Positions 16,531-25,265 of a stretch of 64,000 nt of DNA are shown piece by piece; position 1 is the first letter of the stretch, and each line of letters opens with the position of its first letter. The stretch is from DUQW01 sp050953805 (GTDB lineage: Bacteria; Bacillota_I; Bacilli_A; Acholeplasmatales; Acholeplasmataceae). The DNA lies in contig JBMNNE010000002.1 of the NCBI GenBank assembly GCA_050953805.1, positions 806,001 to 870,000 of the forward strand. Direction: 5' to 3'. Made by a program: the position numbers and the translations under genes. The notes beneath the pieces were generated by a model. It worked only from the letters and a program-made list of their open reading frames with translations. It made no database searches and was not told where the DNA came from.

Positions 16531-18039
16531 TTGAAAAAAATTTATCGTTTTTTAACAAATAAAAATGTTATTATCACTTTTTTAATTTTATTTCAAATTC
16601 TATTATTTTTTGCGATTATCCTATTATCAATCTTTATTAATTTAAAAATTGGATTAATTATTTCTCTTTCGTTACTTGTTTTAAGTTATGCTACTTCGAT
16701 ATATATCTTATCTCGAAGTACAATGCATCAAGCCTATAAGTTTACTTGGGTTGCAGCAATTTTAATTTTTCCGATTTTTGGTGGGATTTTTTATCTTTAT
16801 TATAACTCAAGAAATTATAGCAAAAAACAAAGAGTTTTTTATGAAGAAAAAACTGCTACAATTAAGAAAATATTAAAGGATAAAACTGTTGAATCTGAAA
16901 ATACAATTATCAATTACTTAACCGGTAGAGGATGGGCTAATTATAATAATACCAATATTGAATTTTTTGATACTGGCGAAGCAATTCTTAATCAGATTAT
17001 AGATGATTTGAAACAAGCAAAAAAATTTATTTTTATTCAGTTTTTTATTATTAAAGATGGAGTAATTTGGCAGACGATTTTAGATATCTTACAAGAAAAA
17101 GTTAAAGAAGGTGTTGAAGTTAAAGTTATTTATGATGATTGGGGAAGTTTCACCCTACCTTTTAGATACTATCATCGACTACATAAAAAATATGGAATTG
17201 AAACAGTAGCTTTCAACCCATTAATTCCAAAAGTTAATTTCCAAATGAACTTCAGAAATCATCGAAAAATAATCGTAATTGACGGTAAGATTGGATATAC
17301 TGGCGGCTTTAATCTTTCTGATGAATATGCTAATATTGTCCAAAGATTTGGTTATTGGTTAGATAATGGGATTAAACTTGTTGGTGAAGCGGTTTATTCA
17401 CTAACATTAACTTTTTTAAGTGATTGGAGTTTTGCTACTAAAACCAAAGTTGATTTTAATAAGTATGATGTAGATCATAATGTTCAATCTGAATATGAAG
17501 TAGTTCCATATGCTGATTCCCCGTTAATTAATGAAAATATTACTTTGGATGCTTTACTTAGAATGATTGGACAAGCCAAAGAAGTCATTTATTTATCTTC
17601 TCCATATCTAATTATTGATGCTGAGTTATCTAATGCATTATCACTAGTTGCTAAATCAGGAGTTGAAGTTAACATCGTTATTCCCAAGATTCCTGATAAG
17701 AAATGGGTTTATATGGTATCTGAATCTTATGTTCCAGAACTGGTTAGAAATGGAGTTAACATCTATAAATATAATCCGGGGTTTATTCACTCTAAAATAT
17801 TTATGGTTGATAATAAACTAGCATCAGTTGGAACTAGTAACTTAGATTACCGTAGTTTATTTTTACATTTTGAAAACAATGTTATTTTTAATAATAACGA
17901 AACAATTTTAGATATTGAAAGATTTTTCAAAGAAACGATTGAAAATTCAACATTAGTTGAACTTGATAAAATAAAAAAGCGCAATATTTTATATCGCGCT
18001 TTACAAAACATTTTAAAAGCTTTTTCTTCGTTATTATAA
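16531..18039 (+). CDS. cls: Cardiolipin synthase
   Basis: 502 residues. Two N-terminal hydrophobic segments (about 12-37 and 41-60) and a further one near 72-91 are followed by two phospholipase-D HKD motifs: HRKIIVID (244-251) and HSKIFMVD (420-427). It condenses two phosphatidylglycerol molecules to cardiolipin and glycerol at the membrane. The start is TTG at 16531, 10 nt after GGAGG; no ATG fits the conserved N-terminus. The gene's last 70 bp contain a minus-strand terminator hairpin for the convergent gene. Confidence 0.95.
   Translation: MKKIYRFLTNKNVIITFLILFQILLFFAIILLSIFINLKIGLIISLSLLVLSYATSIYILSRSTMHQAYKFTWVAAILIFPIFGGIFYLYYNSRNYSKKQRVFYEEKTATIKKILKDKTVESENTIINYLTGRGWANYNNTNIEFFDTGEAILNQIIDDLKQAKKFIFIQFFIIKDGVIWQTILDILQEKVKEGVEVKVIYDDWGSFTLPFRYYHRLHKKYGIETVAFNPLIPKVNFQMNFRNHRKIIVIDGKIGYTGGFNLSDEYANIVQRFGYWLDNGIKLVGEAVYSLTLTFLSDWSFATKTKVDFNKYDVDHNVQSEYEVVPYADSPLINENITLDALLRMIGQAKEVIYLSSPYLIIDAELSNALSLVAKSGVEVNIVIPKIPDKKWVYMVSESYVPELVRNGVNIYKYNPGFIHSKIFMVDNKLASVGTSNLDYRSLFLHFENNVIFNNNETILDIERFFKETIENSTLVELDKIKKRNILYRALQNILKAFSSLL
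17967..18002 (-). terminator. Minus-strand terminator inside the 3' end of cls
   Basis: AAAGCGC (17976-17982) pairs with GCGCTTT (17996-18002), and an inner ATAT/ATAT stem extends the helix. The minus-strand continuation is TTTTTTATTTT. It would end the transcript of the 18041-18820 gene while lying within cls codons. Confidence 0.75.
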
Positions 18040-18040
18040 A

Positions 18041-18820
18041 TTATTTAATAAAGAAAAAGATTGTGCCAATAACACTTCCTAGAAGTTGGAATGCTAAACC
18101 AAAAGATAAGAATCCATAAACAATGATTAAATAGACTTTACTAGTTATTAACTCTTCAACAAAATCTAACATTCCAGCAGCAATTGGCATTAAAATACCA
18201 TCAATTAATATAATTGCCATTAAGAAACCAAGACCAGCTTTGACAAAACTTAGTGAAAGTCGTTTTGGTTTTTTATTGCCTAAAACAGATGATGCTACAA
18301 TTACATAAACTAATGAGACGATTCCCCCGATTAACTTTGGATATGCAGCTTCAGGTGGGTCAAGCAAGTTGAAATAACCAATGTAATTATTAGAAAACGT
18401 AGTTATATATTCGGGTACAGTTTTAATAATTCGGCTAAATAGTATTACATTGCCAGGTCTAAATAATAGAAATGAAGTTAGTAATAAAAAGGCAATAACA
18501 TGAATAATCTTACCAACCCAACTTCTACCGATTGCTAAAATAATAAATAAGAGTCCAACTAACATTAAAGCAGCACCATAAAAACCTATGTTAGGAACTC
18601 CTAGATTTCTAAGCCAGTCATTTACTTTTGTTACATATTGTGCATACTCTTCAGCAGTACTACCTAACTTATCTATTAAATTAACAACTGAAAAAACAGT
18701 AAAAATAATAGTTCCTGCTGTTAATAGAATAAATCCGAAAGTTCTAACAACTTGGGCGAATATTTCACCAGAACTTCTACCTCGACTAGTTTGTCTTTTA
18801 GCTTGAATTGATCTTGACAT
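18041..18820 (-). CDS. Membrane protein of unknown function
   Basis: 259 residues. The Arg/Ser/Gln-rich N-terminus (MSRSIQAKRQTSRGRSS) is followed by about six hydrophobic segments near 27-50, 78-100, 104-122, 160-182, 195-218 and 230-257. I do not recognise the family and no catalytic motif is visible. It starts 3 bp after the EIIC-like gene and is probably cotranscribed with it; a function in the same transport process is only a guess. Its stop is 1 bp from the convergent cls stop. Confidence 0.7.
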   Translation of the reverse strand: MSRSIQAKRQTSRGRSSGEIFAQVVRTFGFILLTAGTIIFTVFSVVNLIDKLGSTAEEYAQYVTKVNDWLRNLGVPNIGFYGAALMLVGLLFIILAIGRSWVGKIIHVIAFLLLTSFLLFRPGNVILFSRIIKTVPEYITTFSNNYIGYFNLLDPPEAAYPKLIGGIVSLVYVIVASSVLGNKKPKRLSLSFVKAGLGFLMAIILIDGILMPIAAGMLDFVEELITSKVYLIIVYGFLSFGLAFQLLGSVIGTIFFFIK

Positions 18821-18823
18821 AAC

Positions 18824-19984
18824 TTATACCTCCAAATCTCCTTCTTGTATCAAGTTAAATTTTCTAAACAAAAAATCTATTGCATATACCAAAATTATTG
18901 GCCCGATAATTTGTAAAAAGATAATAAATAACCATGCTTTATAATTTCCGATTCCTAAAGCATTTATTGTTGAAAATTGTCCAACTAATCCGCTAGTGCC
19001 CATTCCCGCACCCAAGGTCCACGCACTTTGAATATCAATAGTTTGTGCAGTAGTTTCAAAACCAAACAACAATACAAATGGTGCTAATATGGCTGAAGCG
19101 ATAATTGTTGGGAGCCAAATTATTGGCTTTTTCAAGATGTTTTTAAATTGAATCATCGATGTTCCAATTCCAACGGATAAAATTGTTCCAATCTTATTGT
19201 CTTTTCTGGATTGGACCGCAAACCCAACCATTTGGGTTGAAGTACCAATAATGGCTGCAGCAGCCGCTAGTGGATTTTGACCGATGACAATTAACATGGC
19301 AACGGCAGCACTTGATATTGGGGCCGTTAAAATCATTCCCATAACTACTGAAATTACAATTACCATGACAAATGGTACAGCTTTAGTTGATATGTCAACA
19401 AACAAAGCGATATAGTGAACAATAAATCCAACTGGTCCACTAATCAAATAGGTTAAAACGACAGCAATAGCCACTCCTAAGAGTGGAACTATAAATAAAT
19501 CGAAATTAGTTTTTTTCTTAAGGATTAACCTCATTAACCAAATTCCAATTATGACTACTAAATAAATAGTGAGCGGATCTAGATTAAATCCGATTGGGCC
19601 TAAATCTTTTCCAAAGATTGGAATAAAAATAGAATTAGGATTTTTAACAAATAATAATTTAAAACTACTAGCAATCAGCCCCATTAAAGCGGCAACAATA
19701 ATTTTTAACCAGTCTAATTTTAAACTTAAGGCAACACCAGCTCCAATTCCAATACCTAAAGCCATTTTTAGACTATTAGCAATTGGAATTCTTAAGAAGT
19801 TTCCGACAAAATTATCACCAATTAAGATTCCCAGTTGATCAATGATAGTACCGATAATTAATGTTGCAAATAACCCCATTGCCATACCATTTAAGGTAGT
19901 CATTAACATTGATCTGAAGTTGTTAAATTTAGATTTAGTTAAATTATTGTCCGAATTAGTTGCATTTATATTATCTGTACTCAT
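18824..19984 (-). CDS. PTS EIIC_2-type membrane transporter, stand-alone
   Basis: About 386 residues and roughly 10 hydrophobic segments. The organisation resembles the PTS_EIIC_2 group: a glycine-rich LNGMAMGLFATLIIGTIIDQLG opening, a central VMGMILTAPISSAAVAMLI, and a GTSTQMVGFAVQS segment. PTS IIC proteins translocate and help phosphorylate sugars, but no EIIA, EIIB or HPr gene is nearby and this group often lacks them, so the mode of transport is open. A GTG gives a start at 19993; the ATG at 19984, 6 nt from AGGTG, is preferred. Confidence 0.75.
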   Translation of the reverse strand: MSTDNINATNSDNNLTKSKFNNFRSMLMTTLNGMAMGLFATLIIGTIIDQLGILIGDNFVGNFLRIPIANSLKMALGIGIGAGVALSLKLDWLKIIVAALMGLIASSFKLLFVKNPNSIFIPIFGKDLGPIGFNLDPLTIYLVVIIGIWLMRLILKKKTNFDLFIVPLLGVAIAVVLTYLISGPVGFIVHYIALFVDISTKAVPFVMVIVISVVMGMILTAPISSAAVAMLIVIGQNPLAAAAAIIGTSTQMVGFAVQSRKDNKIGTILSVGIGTSMIQFKNILKKPIIWLPTIIASAILAPFVLLFGFETTAQTIDIQSAWTLGAGMGTSGLVGQFSTINALGIGNYKAWLFIIFLQIIGPIILVYAIDFLFRKFNLIQEGDLEV

Positions 19985-20057
19985 AATTATCACCTAGTTA
20001 AGATAATTATACCACAATAATTATAAAATATTATTCATAATCTTTTAATTTTTTAAA

Positions 20058-20090
20058 TTAAAAAAGCAATCCCCACTTGAGATTGCTTTT
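20058..20090 (-). terminator. Terminator of the 20108-20392 gene
   Basis: AAAAGCAAT (20062-20070) pairs with ATTGCTTTT (20082-20090) around an 11-nt loop; the minus-strand run TTTTTTAATTT follows. Confidence 0.75.
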
Positions 20091-20107
20091 GTTCAATGAA
20101 AAAGTAA

Positions 20108-20392
20108 CTAGAAAAAGACCGCTAAAACTGCTCCTGCAACTGATAATAATGCAAAAATTACGAATGCGATTTGCCATCCTAATTTCTTTCCTGAGGCTCC
20201 TTCCCATCCTACAACAACGACAACTAAAACTAGTAATAAGATAGCAACTGCTCTCAACCAGTTAAAGACGGTATTTACTACATAACCTAGATCTAGACCG
20301 ATAGCACCAAATAATGATGTAATAAACCAAACTAATCCAAAAATAATAGTACCTACAAAGGCTAATGAGCCTAATAATTTTCGATTTTTCAT
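20108..20392 (-). CDS. Small three-helix membrane protein
   Basis: 94 residues, nearly all hydrophobic, with predicted membrane segments near 9-30, 38-61 and 72-93. A GKKLGW loop lies between the second and third. The ATG follows AGGAAAAGA. It has its own terminator and is separate from the EIIC-like gene. The family is not recognised and no function can be assigned. Confidence 0.65.
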   Translation of the reverse strand: MKNRKLLGSLAFVGTIIFGLVWFITSLFGAIGLDLGYVVNTVFNWLRAVAILLLVLVVVVVGWEGASGKKLGWQIAFVIFALLSVAGAVLAVFF

Positions 20393-20467
20393 TCTTTTCC
20401 TCCTAAAACTTTATTAACATAAATGATGTAATATCTCTTTATAAAGACATTTTCGTTTATAATATTT

Positions 20468-21322
20468 TTATATAATTACGTACCCGACACCTAAAGTTCC
20501 AGGTCCCGCATGAGCTCCAACAACTGGTGTCAGTTGAACCAATTCAACTTTGATATCTGGTCGGATTGTTAGCAAGTGCTTTCTAACTTTCTCACCAAAC
20601 TCTTTATTATCAGTATATGCTACAAAGCCAATAATATCTTTTCCTTTTGTTTCTTTCTCGAAAATTTCATAAATTCTTTTTATAGCTTTTTTCGATGTTC
20701 TAATTTTTTCATAAGGAACAAGTGCTCCATCTTCTTGAGTTATTCTTAAAATTGGTTTGATTCTCAATAAAGTAGCTAAAGCGCCTTTAGTTGCAGAAAG
20801 ACGACCATTTTTTACTAAAAATTTTAAAGTGTCAACATAAACCAAAACATTAATTTTCGGTATAATTGCTTCAACAGTATCGGCAACTTCGTCTAAAGTA
20901 TGTCCTGCTTTAATTAATTTGATGGCTTCTAAAAGTAAATATAGTTCACCGTAAGAAACGGATTTAGAATCAACAACTCTTACGTTAACTCCTTCTACCA
21001 TTTCACTAGCGATAACACATCCAGAATAAGTTCCCGAAAGTTTATTAGAAATTGTTATTACTAAGATATCTTGATAACCCTTTTTCTTCAGTTCTTTATA
21101 TTTTTGAACAATCTCACCAACTGGCGGTTGACTAGTTTTAATATCTAGATTTGGTTCAGTTTTAATTCTATTATAAAAATCTTCAGCTGCGATATCAACA
21201 TAGTCTTTATAAATAACATCGTTTAAATGAAGGTTAGTATAAATTTTTTCTATTGGATAATCAAATGTTTCATAGTCAGCTCCAGAATTGGAGCAAATAA
21301 TAACCCCTATTTTCCTCCCCAT
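20468..21322 (-). CDS. DegV family fatty-acid-binding protein (tandem copy 2)
   Basis: 284 residues. DegV marks: IGVIICSNSGADYETFD opening, IDIKTSQPPVGEIVQ (TSQPP is the family's fatty-acid-contacting motif), NKLSGTYSG, MVKNGR-like FLVKNGRLSATKGA, and the closing PVVGAHAGPGTLGVGY. It lies 13 bp downstream of a close paralog and shares nearly all of these segments with it, so the pair arose by tandem duplication. The likely role is delivery of a bound fatty acid to FakA. Confidence 0.92.
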   Translation of the reverse strand: MGRKIGVIICSNSGADYETFDYPIEKIYTNLHLNDVIYKDYVDIAAEDFYNRIKTEPNLDIKTSQPPVGEIVQKYKELKKKGYQDILVITISNKLSGTYSGCVIASEMVEGVNVRVVDSKSVSYGELYLLLEAIKLIKAGHTLDEVADTVEAIIPKINVLVYVDTLKFLVKNGRLSATKGALATLLRIKPILRITQEDGALVPYEKIRTSKKAIKRIYEIFEKETKGKDIIGFVAYTDNKEFGEKVRKHLLTIRPDIKVELVQLTPVVGAHAGPGTLGVGYVII

Positions 21323-21335
21323 ATGTCCTCCTTAA

Positions 21336-22187
21336 TTAAATATAAACATAGCCGACACCTAAAGTACCTGGACCGGCATGAGCCCCAACGACAGGTGTTA
21401 AAGGAACTAATTCAATTTTAATACCAGGCTTAATAGTTAATAGGTGTTCTTTTACTTCTTTTGCAAAATCTTTGTTGTTAGTATAGACAACAAATGCGAC
21501 AATATCTCTTCCTTTAGTTTCAAGTTCAAAAAGTTCATAAATTCGGTTAATTGCCTTTTTAGAAGTTCTTACTTTTTCATAAGCTTTAAGAGAACCATCT
21601 TCTTGGTTCATTCTTAAGATTGGCTTAATTTTAAGTAAAGTAGCTAGAGCTCCTTTTGTTGCTGAAAGACGGCCATTTTTAACCATAAATTTAACAGTAT
21701 CGACATAAACTAAAATATTAATATTTGGAATAATAGCTTCAATTTTAGTCGCAACTTCTTCTAAAGATAATCCTTCTTTAATCAATTTGATAGCTTCTAA
21801 TACTAAATATAATTCCCCATAAGAAACTGATTTAGAATCAACAACTCTTACATTAATTCCATCTACCATTTCGGCAGCTAAAATTGTTGATTGATAAATA
21901 CCAGATAATTTAGTTGAAATAGTAATTACTAAAATATCTTTGTACCCCATATCTCTTAATTTTTCATATTTGCCAATGATTTGCCCCATTGGTGGTTGGC
22001 TCGTTTTAATGTCTATATTTGGATTTTTTGATATAATATCGTAGAATTCTTCAGCTTTAATATCTACATAATCTTCATATTCTTTATTGCCTAAATGAAG
22101 ATGTGAGTGAATAACCTCAACTGGATGATCAAATGTATAATAATCAGCTCCAGAATTAGTGCAAACTACAATTCCTATTTTGTTCAT
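21336..22187 (-). CDS. DegV family fatty-acid-binding protein (tandem copy 1)
   Basis: 283 residues, the upstream member of the tandem pair. It has IGIVVCTNSGADYYTFD, IDIKTSQPPMGQIIG, TKLSGIYQSTILAAEM and the same PVVGAHAGPGTLGVGY ending as its neighbour. The main differences are in the loops that line the lipid pocket, so the two could prefer different acyl chains (inference). RBS TAGGAGGTAAATTT precedes the ATG. It is the first gene after an extended -10 promoter. Confidence 0.92.
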   Translation of the reverse strand: MNKIGIVVCTNSGADYYTFDHPVEVIHSHLHLGNKEYEDYVDIKAEEFYDIISKNPNIDIKTSQPPMGQIIGKYEKLRDMGYKDILVITISTKLSGIYQSTILAAEMVDGINVRVVDSKSVSYGELYLVLEAIKLIKEGLSLEEVATKIEAIIPNINILVYVDTVKFMVKNGRLSATKGALATLLKIKPILRMNQEDGSLKAYEKVRTSKKAINRIYELFELETKGRDIVAFVVYTNNKDFAKEVKEHLLTIKPGIKIELVPLTPVVGAHAGPGTLGVGYVYI

Positions 22188-22218
22188 AAATTTACCTCCT
22201 AAAATTTATATACAATTA

Positions 22219-22227
22219 ATTATAGCA
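22219..22227 (-). promoter_or_regulatory. Extended -10 promoter of the tandem degV pair
   Basis: TGCTATAAT on the minus strand, about 30 nt upstream of the degV start, matches the extended -10 consensus. The -35 candidate (TTTAAT at 17 nt) is weak. Confidence 0.5.
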
Positions 22228-22325
22228 CGATAAAAAAATATATTAAATTTTAATTTAAATCATGTTTAAAAGTGGCTTAATTATGGGAAATATGTTATAT
22301 TTGGGGTGAATAAGGAGGAATTTAG

Positions 22326-22649
22326 ATGAAATGTCCAAGTTGTAATTTTGAATATTTTTATGAAGATGGCGAAGATTTAGTATGTTCAGCCTGTCAATTT
22401 AGATGGAATCCTAATGAATATATTGATCCAAATCAAAAAAGATATTTCGATGCTTACGGAACCGAGTTATTCGACGGTGATGATGTCATAGTAGTTAAAG
22501 ATTTAAAATTCAAAGGCTCTAGTGATGTCATTAAACAAGGTACTAAAGTTACTAATATTAAATTAGTTGATAAAGATCATGATATTGATTGTCGTGTTCC
22601 AGGATTTGGTAATATTAGTTTAAAAACTGAATTTGTTAAAAAAGCATAA
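22326..22649 (+). CDS. YjdM/PhnA-type zinc-ribbon protein
   Basis: 107 residues. The N-terminal zinc ribbon has Cys3, Cys6, Cys20 and Cys23 (CPSC...CSAC). The C-terminal beta domain has GTELFDGDDVIVVKDLKFKG and LVDKDHDIDCRVPGFGNISLK, as in YjdM (formerly PhnA). The family is often annotated as alkylphosphonate uptake, but it lies far from any phosphonate genes here and its biochemical role is unsettled. RBS AAGGAGGAATTTAG precedes the ATG. It is a single-gene unit. Confidence 0.88.
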   Translation: MKCPSCNFEYFYEDGEDLVCSACQFRWNPNEYIDPNQKRYFDAYGTELFDGDDVIVVKDLKFKGSSDVIKQGTKVTNIKLVDKDHDIDCRVPGFGNISLKTEFVKKA

Positions 22650-22666
22650 TAAATTTAATGCAAAAT

Positions 22667-22695
22667 AAAAGTTCAACCGCGGTTGAACTTTTTTT
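22667..22695. terminator. Bidirectional terminator, yjdM/pepO
   Basis: An 11-bp perfect stem (AAAAGTTCAAC with GTTGAACTTTT) closes on a CGCG loop, with T-runs on both strands. It separates convergent genes. Confidence 0.88.
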
Positions 22696-22710
22696 GATTT
22701 TAATTTAAAA

Positions 22711-24612
22711 TTACCAAATTTCTACCATTTTTTCCTTATCTAAATACATTCCATCATCTTTAGTTAAAGCATAGAAATCTTGGAATTCAGGCAAATTACT
22801 TAATTGCATATTCGCTCTTAAAATTGCTGGGCCATGAACATCAATTGTTAATAATAATTGACTGTATTGAAGGCTAGCTTTAATACGCCATACACGCGCC
22901 CAGTTAGTAAAGAAATCTTCGTAGTTGTGGTTTTTTTCTTTTTTGCTGGCTTCTAGAGCACATCTAATTCCACCGCTATCAGCGATATTTTCAGAAACAG
23001 TTAATTCGCCATTACATGGCCCATAACCTGTTTCAACACCATTAAATAATGCAATCATATCTTTAGCCTTTAAATTAAATGTTTCCAAATCTTTTTCGGT
23101 CCACCAATTTTTAAGTGACCCATTTTCATCAAACTTAGCGCCATTATTATCAAAAGCATGTGATATTTCATGGGCTATAACTGCTCCAATTCCGCCATAG
23201 TTAGCACTACGTGATTGATCAAGACTATAATATGGTTTTTGTAAAATTGCAGCCGGGAAAACGATTTGATTATTTGTTGGGCTATAATAAGCATTAACCA
23301 TTGATGCTGGCATATGCCATAAATTACGATTTGGTTTTTGATTATATTTTTTGAAATTCTCACTAGTAGTTAAGCGGCTAAATTTAACAGCTTCTAAAAC
23401 TAAATTTGATCCTTCCTCATATGAACCAACTTGATATAAGTCATAATATGGTGGTAATTCTTCAGGATAACCGATGTGAACACTAATGGTATTAAGTTTT
23501 AAAATCGCTTTTTCCTTAGTTTTTTCATCTAACCAAGTATTATTTTCTAATCTCTCTTTATAAACTTCGATAATTTCATTTACCATTTTTTCTACATCCA
23601 ATTTAGCTTTTGGACCAAAAAAGTTAATCCCGTAATATAAGCCCACAGCTTGAGATAGGCGATTATAAGCTTCATAGAAAGCGTACTTTTCTTGTGGTTG
23701 TGGTTCAGCAACCCCTGATAAAGCTCGCATAAAAGCTCCACTTGCAACTCTTAATGGTTCACTTAATAAACTACTAAATGATAAGATGTTAACTACCGTC
23801 ATCCATGATTTAATTAATTCAAAATTATTTTCATTAATAATTTCTTCAAATTTTTCAATAAAGTCTAAGTTAGTAACAATTAACTCTTTAACGTCAGCAT
23901 CAACTAAATCATTGGCTAGTTTAGATAGATTAAATGTCTTGGTTTTATTAATTAAATCTTCTTTATTAACCGGATTGTATAGTTTAACATAATCGGCTTT
24001 TTCAACTCTTGATTTAGTTACTGGTAACAATAATTCATCAAATTGAATGGCTTTATTTAATAAATCTTCAGCAACAACTGGATCTAGACCGTATAAAGTC
24101 AAGACTTGCATCGTTGTCATTTTGAATAATCCCATTAATTGTTCTTTAGTTTGTGGATCTTGATAATATGATGTATCTGGCAAAAATAAATCAGTAGCTC
24201 CAAAATATAAAACTTGATTATTTGAATTCATAAAATCTTGCATAACATTAAAGCCGATTGGTAATTCGATTCCATCTAAAATCATTTCCTTAGCATTAAT
24301 TTCTAAATCTTTTAATGATTTTAATTCATTAATTCTTTGAATAATGGGTTCTAATGGTTTAGAACCAAGTTTATCTCTTGTTGAAAAATCTTTTGTCATT
24401 TGATAAAGTTTAACAAATTTTAATAAATGATCATTTAAACCAGTTTGATCTTCCAACCATTTGCTAGCTAAGTCCATTAATTTTTTTTCAATATCTAAAT
24501 GTAGTTCCAAAAAAGCTGACATCGCTGGTTGATCACTTGGAATAACCGCTTGTTCTAACCATTCATTATTGACAGCTTCATAATAATTATTTTTCAGTAA
24601 ATTTTTATCCAT
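22711..24612 (-). CDS. pepO: M13 family zinc metallopeptidase (PepO)
   Basis: About 633 residues, the size of lactococcal PepO. The zinc site is HEISH in VIAHEISHAFD with the downstream ENIADSGG, and NAYYSPTNNQIVFPAA is the substrate-strand segment. The family cleaves oligopeptides at the amino side of hydrophobic residues. There is no signal peptide, so it is presumably cytoplasmic and recycles imported peptides, possibly feeding the amino acid fermentation genes next door. A GTG at 24621 overlaps the ribosome-binding site, so the ATG at 24612 is preferred. Confidence 0.95.
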   Translation of the reverse strand: MDKNLLKNNYYEAVNNEWLEQAVIPSDQPAMSAFLELHLDIEKKLMDLASKWLEDQTGLNDHLLKFVKLYQMTKDFSTRDKLGSKPLEPIIQRINELKSLKDLEINAKEMILDGIELPIGFNVMQDFMNSNNQVLYFGATDLFLPDTSYYQDPQTKEQLMGLFKMTTMQVLTLYGLDPVVAEDLLNKAIQFDELLLPVTKSRVEKADYVKLYNPVNKEDLINKTKTFNLSKLANDLVDADVKELIVTNLDFIEKFEEIINENNFELIKSWMTVVNILSFSSLLSEPLRVASGAFMRALSGVAEPQPQEKYAFYEAYNRLSQAVGLYYGINFFGPKAKLDVEKMVNEIIEVYKERLENNTWLDEKTKEKAILKLNTISVHIGYPEELPPYYDLYQVGSYEEGSNLVLEAVKFSRLTTSENFKKYNQKPNRNLWHMPASMVNAYYSPTNNQIVFPAAILQKPYYSLDQSRSANYGGIGAVIAHEISHAFDNNGAKFDENGSLKNWWTEKDLETFNLKAKDMIALFNGVETGYGPCNGELTVSENIADSGGIRCALEASKKEKNHNYEDFFTNWARVWRIKASLQYSQLLLTIDVHGPAILRANMQLSNLPEFQDFYALTKDDGMYLDKEKMVEIW

Positions 24613-24702
24613 AACTTTCACCTCTTTAATTATTTTAACATTTTAATTATTAAAAGTATAGAAATGTACTAATCTAATTGCATTGTAAAGCAGTTGTAAA
24701 AG

Positions 24703-24732
24703 AAACAACCACTCCAATAGGAGCGGTTGTTT
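24703..24732 (-). terminator. Terminator of the bcd-vor operon
   Basis: AAACAACC-A-CTCC pairs with GGAG-C-GGTTGTTT with one mismatch and a 4-nt loop; TTCTTTTACAA follows on the minus strand. Confidence 0.85.
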
Positions 24733-24752
24733 AAAGATTAAGTTGGGTTACT

Positions 24753-25265
24753 TTATTTTGTTTTTAAAGCCTTTCTATTAACTTCAATAGTTTCGGTTTT
24801 ACTTCCTAGATAATGCTCCAGAGCTTCTAATATTGTTTCTTCTTTAAATAGATTTGTTTGTCTTAATAATTCTCCAAGTAAGACAATATTAACTGATTTT
24901 GGTTCTCCAAGACTGATCGCAATTTCAGTTGCCGAAATTCCCACTAATTTTTCATTTTTGGGTTGGGTCGGTATTAAACTGGTATTATAAATAATTTTTC
25001 CGGTATTTTTAACATTATCTTTAAACTTATTAAAGGATGGTTCATTAAAGGCAATAAAATAATCAGCATCAATAAAAACTGGTGAAAAGATTCTCTCATC
25101 AGAGATGGTTACCATACAATTAGCTGTTCCACCTCGAGTTTCTGGACCATATGTTGGCACAAACATAGCGTTTAATCCGACATGGGTAGCACTCCACGCT
25201 AACATTTGTCCTAAAACCATCACCCCTTGACCACCAAAACCGGCAATTCTAATTTGATATGTCAT
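24753..25265 (-). CDS. vorC: 2-oxoacid:ferredoxin oxidoreductase, gamma subunit
   Basis: 170 residues. Family marks are IRIAGFGGQGVMVLGQMLA at the N-terminus, then PTYGPETRGGTANCMV. This subunit completes the four-subunit ferredoxin-dependent enzyme that oxidatively decarboxylates a 2-oxoacid to acyl-CoA. It overlaps the upstream beta-subunit gene by 4 bp, which suggests coupled translation. Substrate choice (branched-chain versus 2-oxoglutarate or pyruvate) is inferred from the adjacent bcd, not from residues. Confidence 0.9.
   Translation of the reverse strand: MTYQIRIAGFGGQGVMVLGQMLAWSATHVGLNAMFVPTYGPETRGGTANCMVTISDERIFSPVFIDADYFIAFNEPSFNKFKDNVKNTGKIIYNTSLIPTQPKNEKLVGISATEIAISLGEPKSVNIVLLGELLRQTNLFKEETILEALEHYLGSKTETIEVNRKALKTK

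Noticed and set aside
22326..22649. Phosphonate utilisation role for the PhnA-named protein
   Set aside because: No phn genes nearby, and the PhnA name refers to an unrelated zinc-ribbon protein (YjdM).
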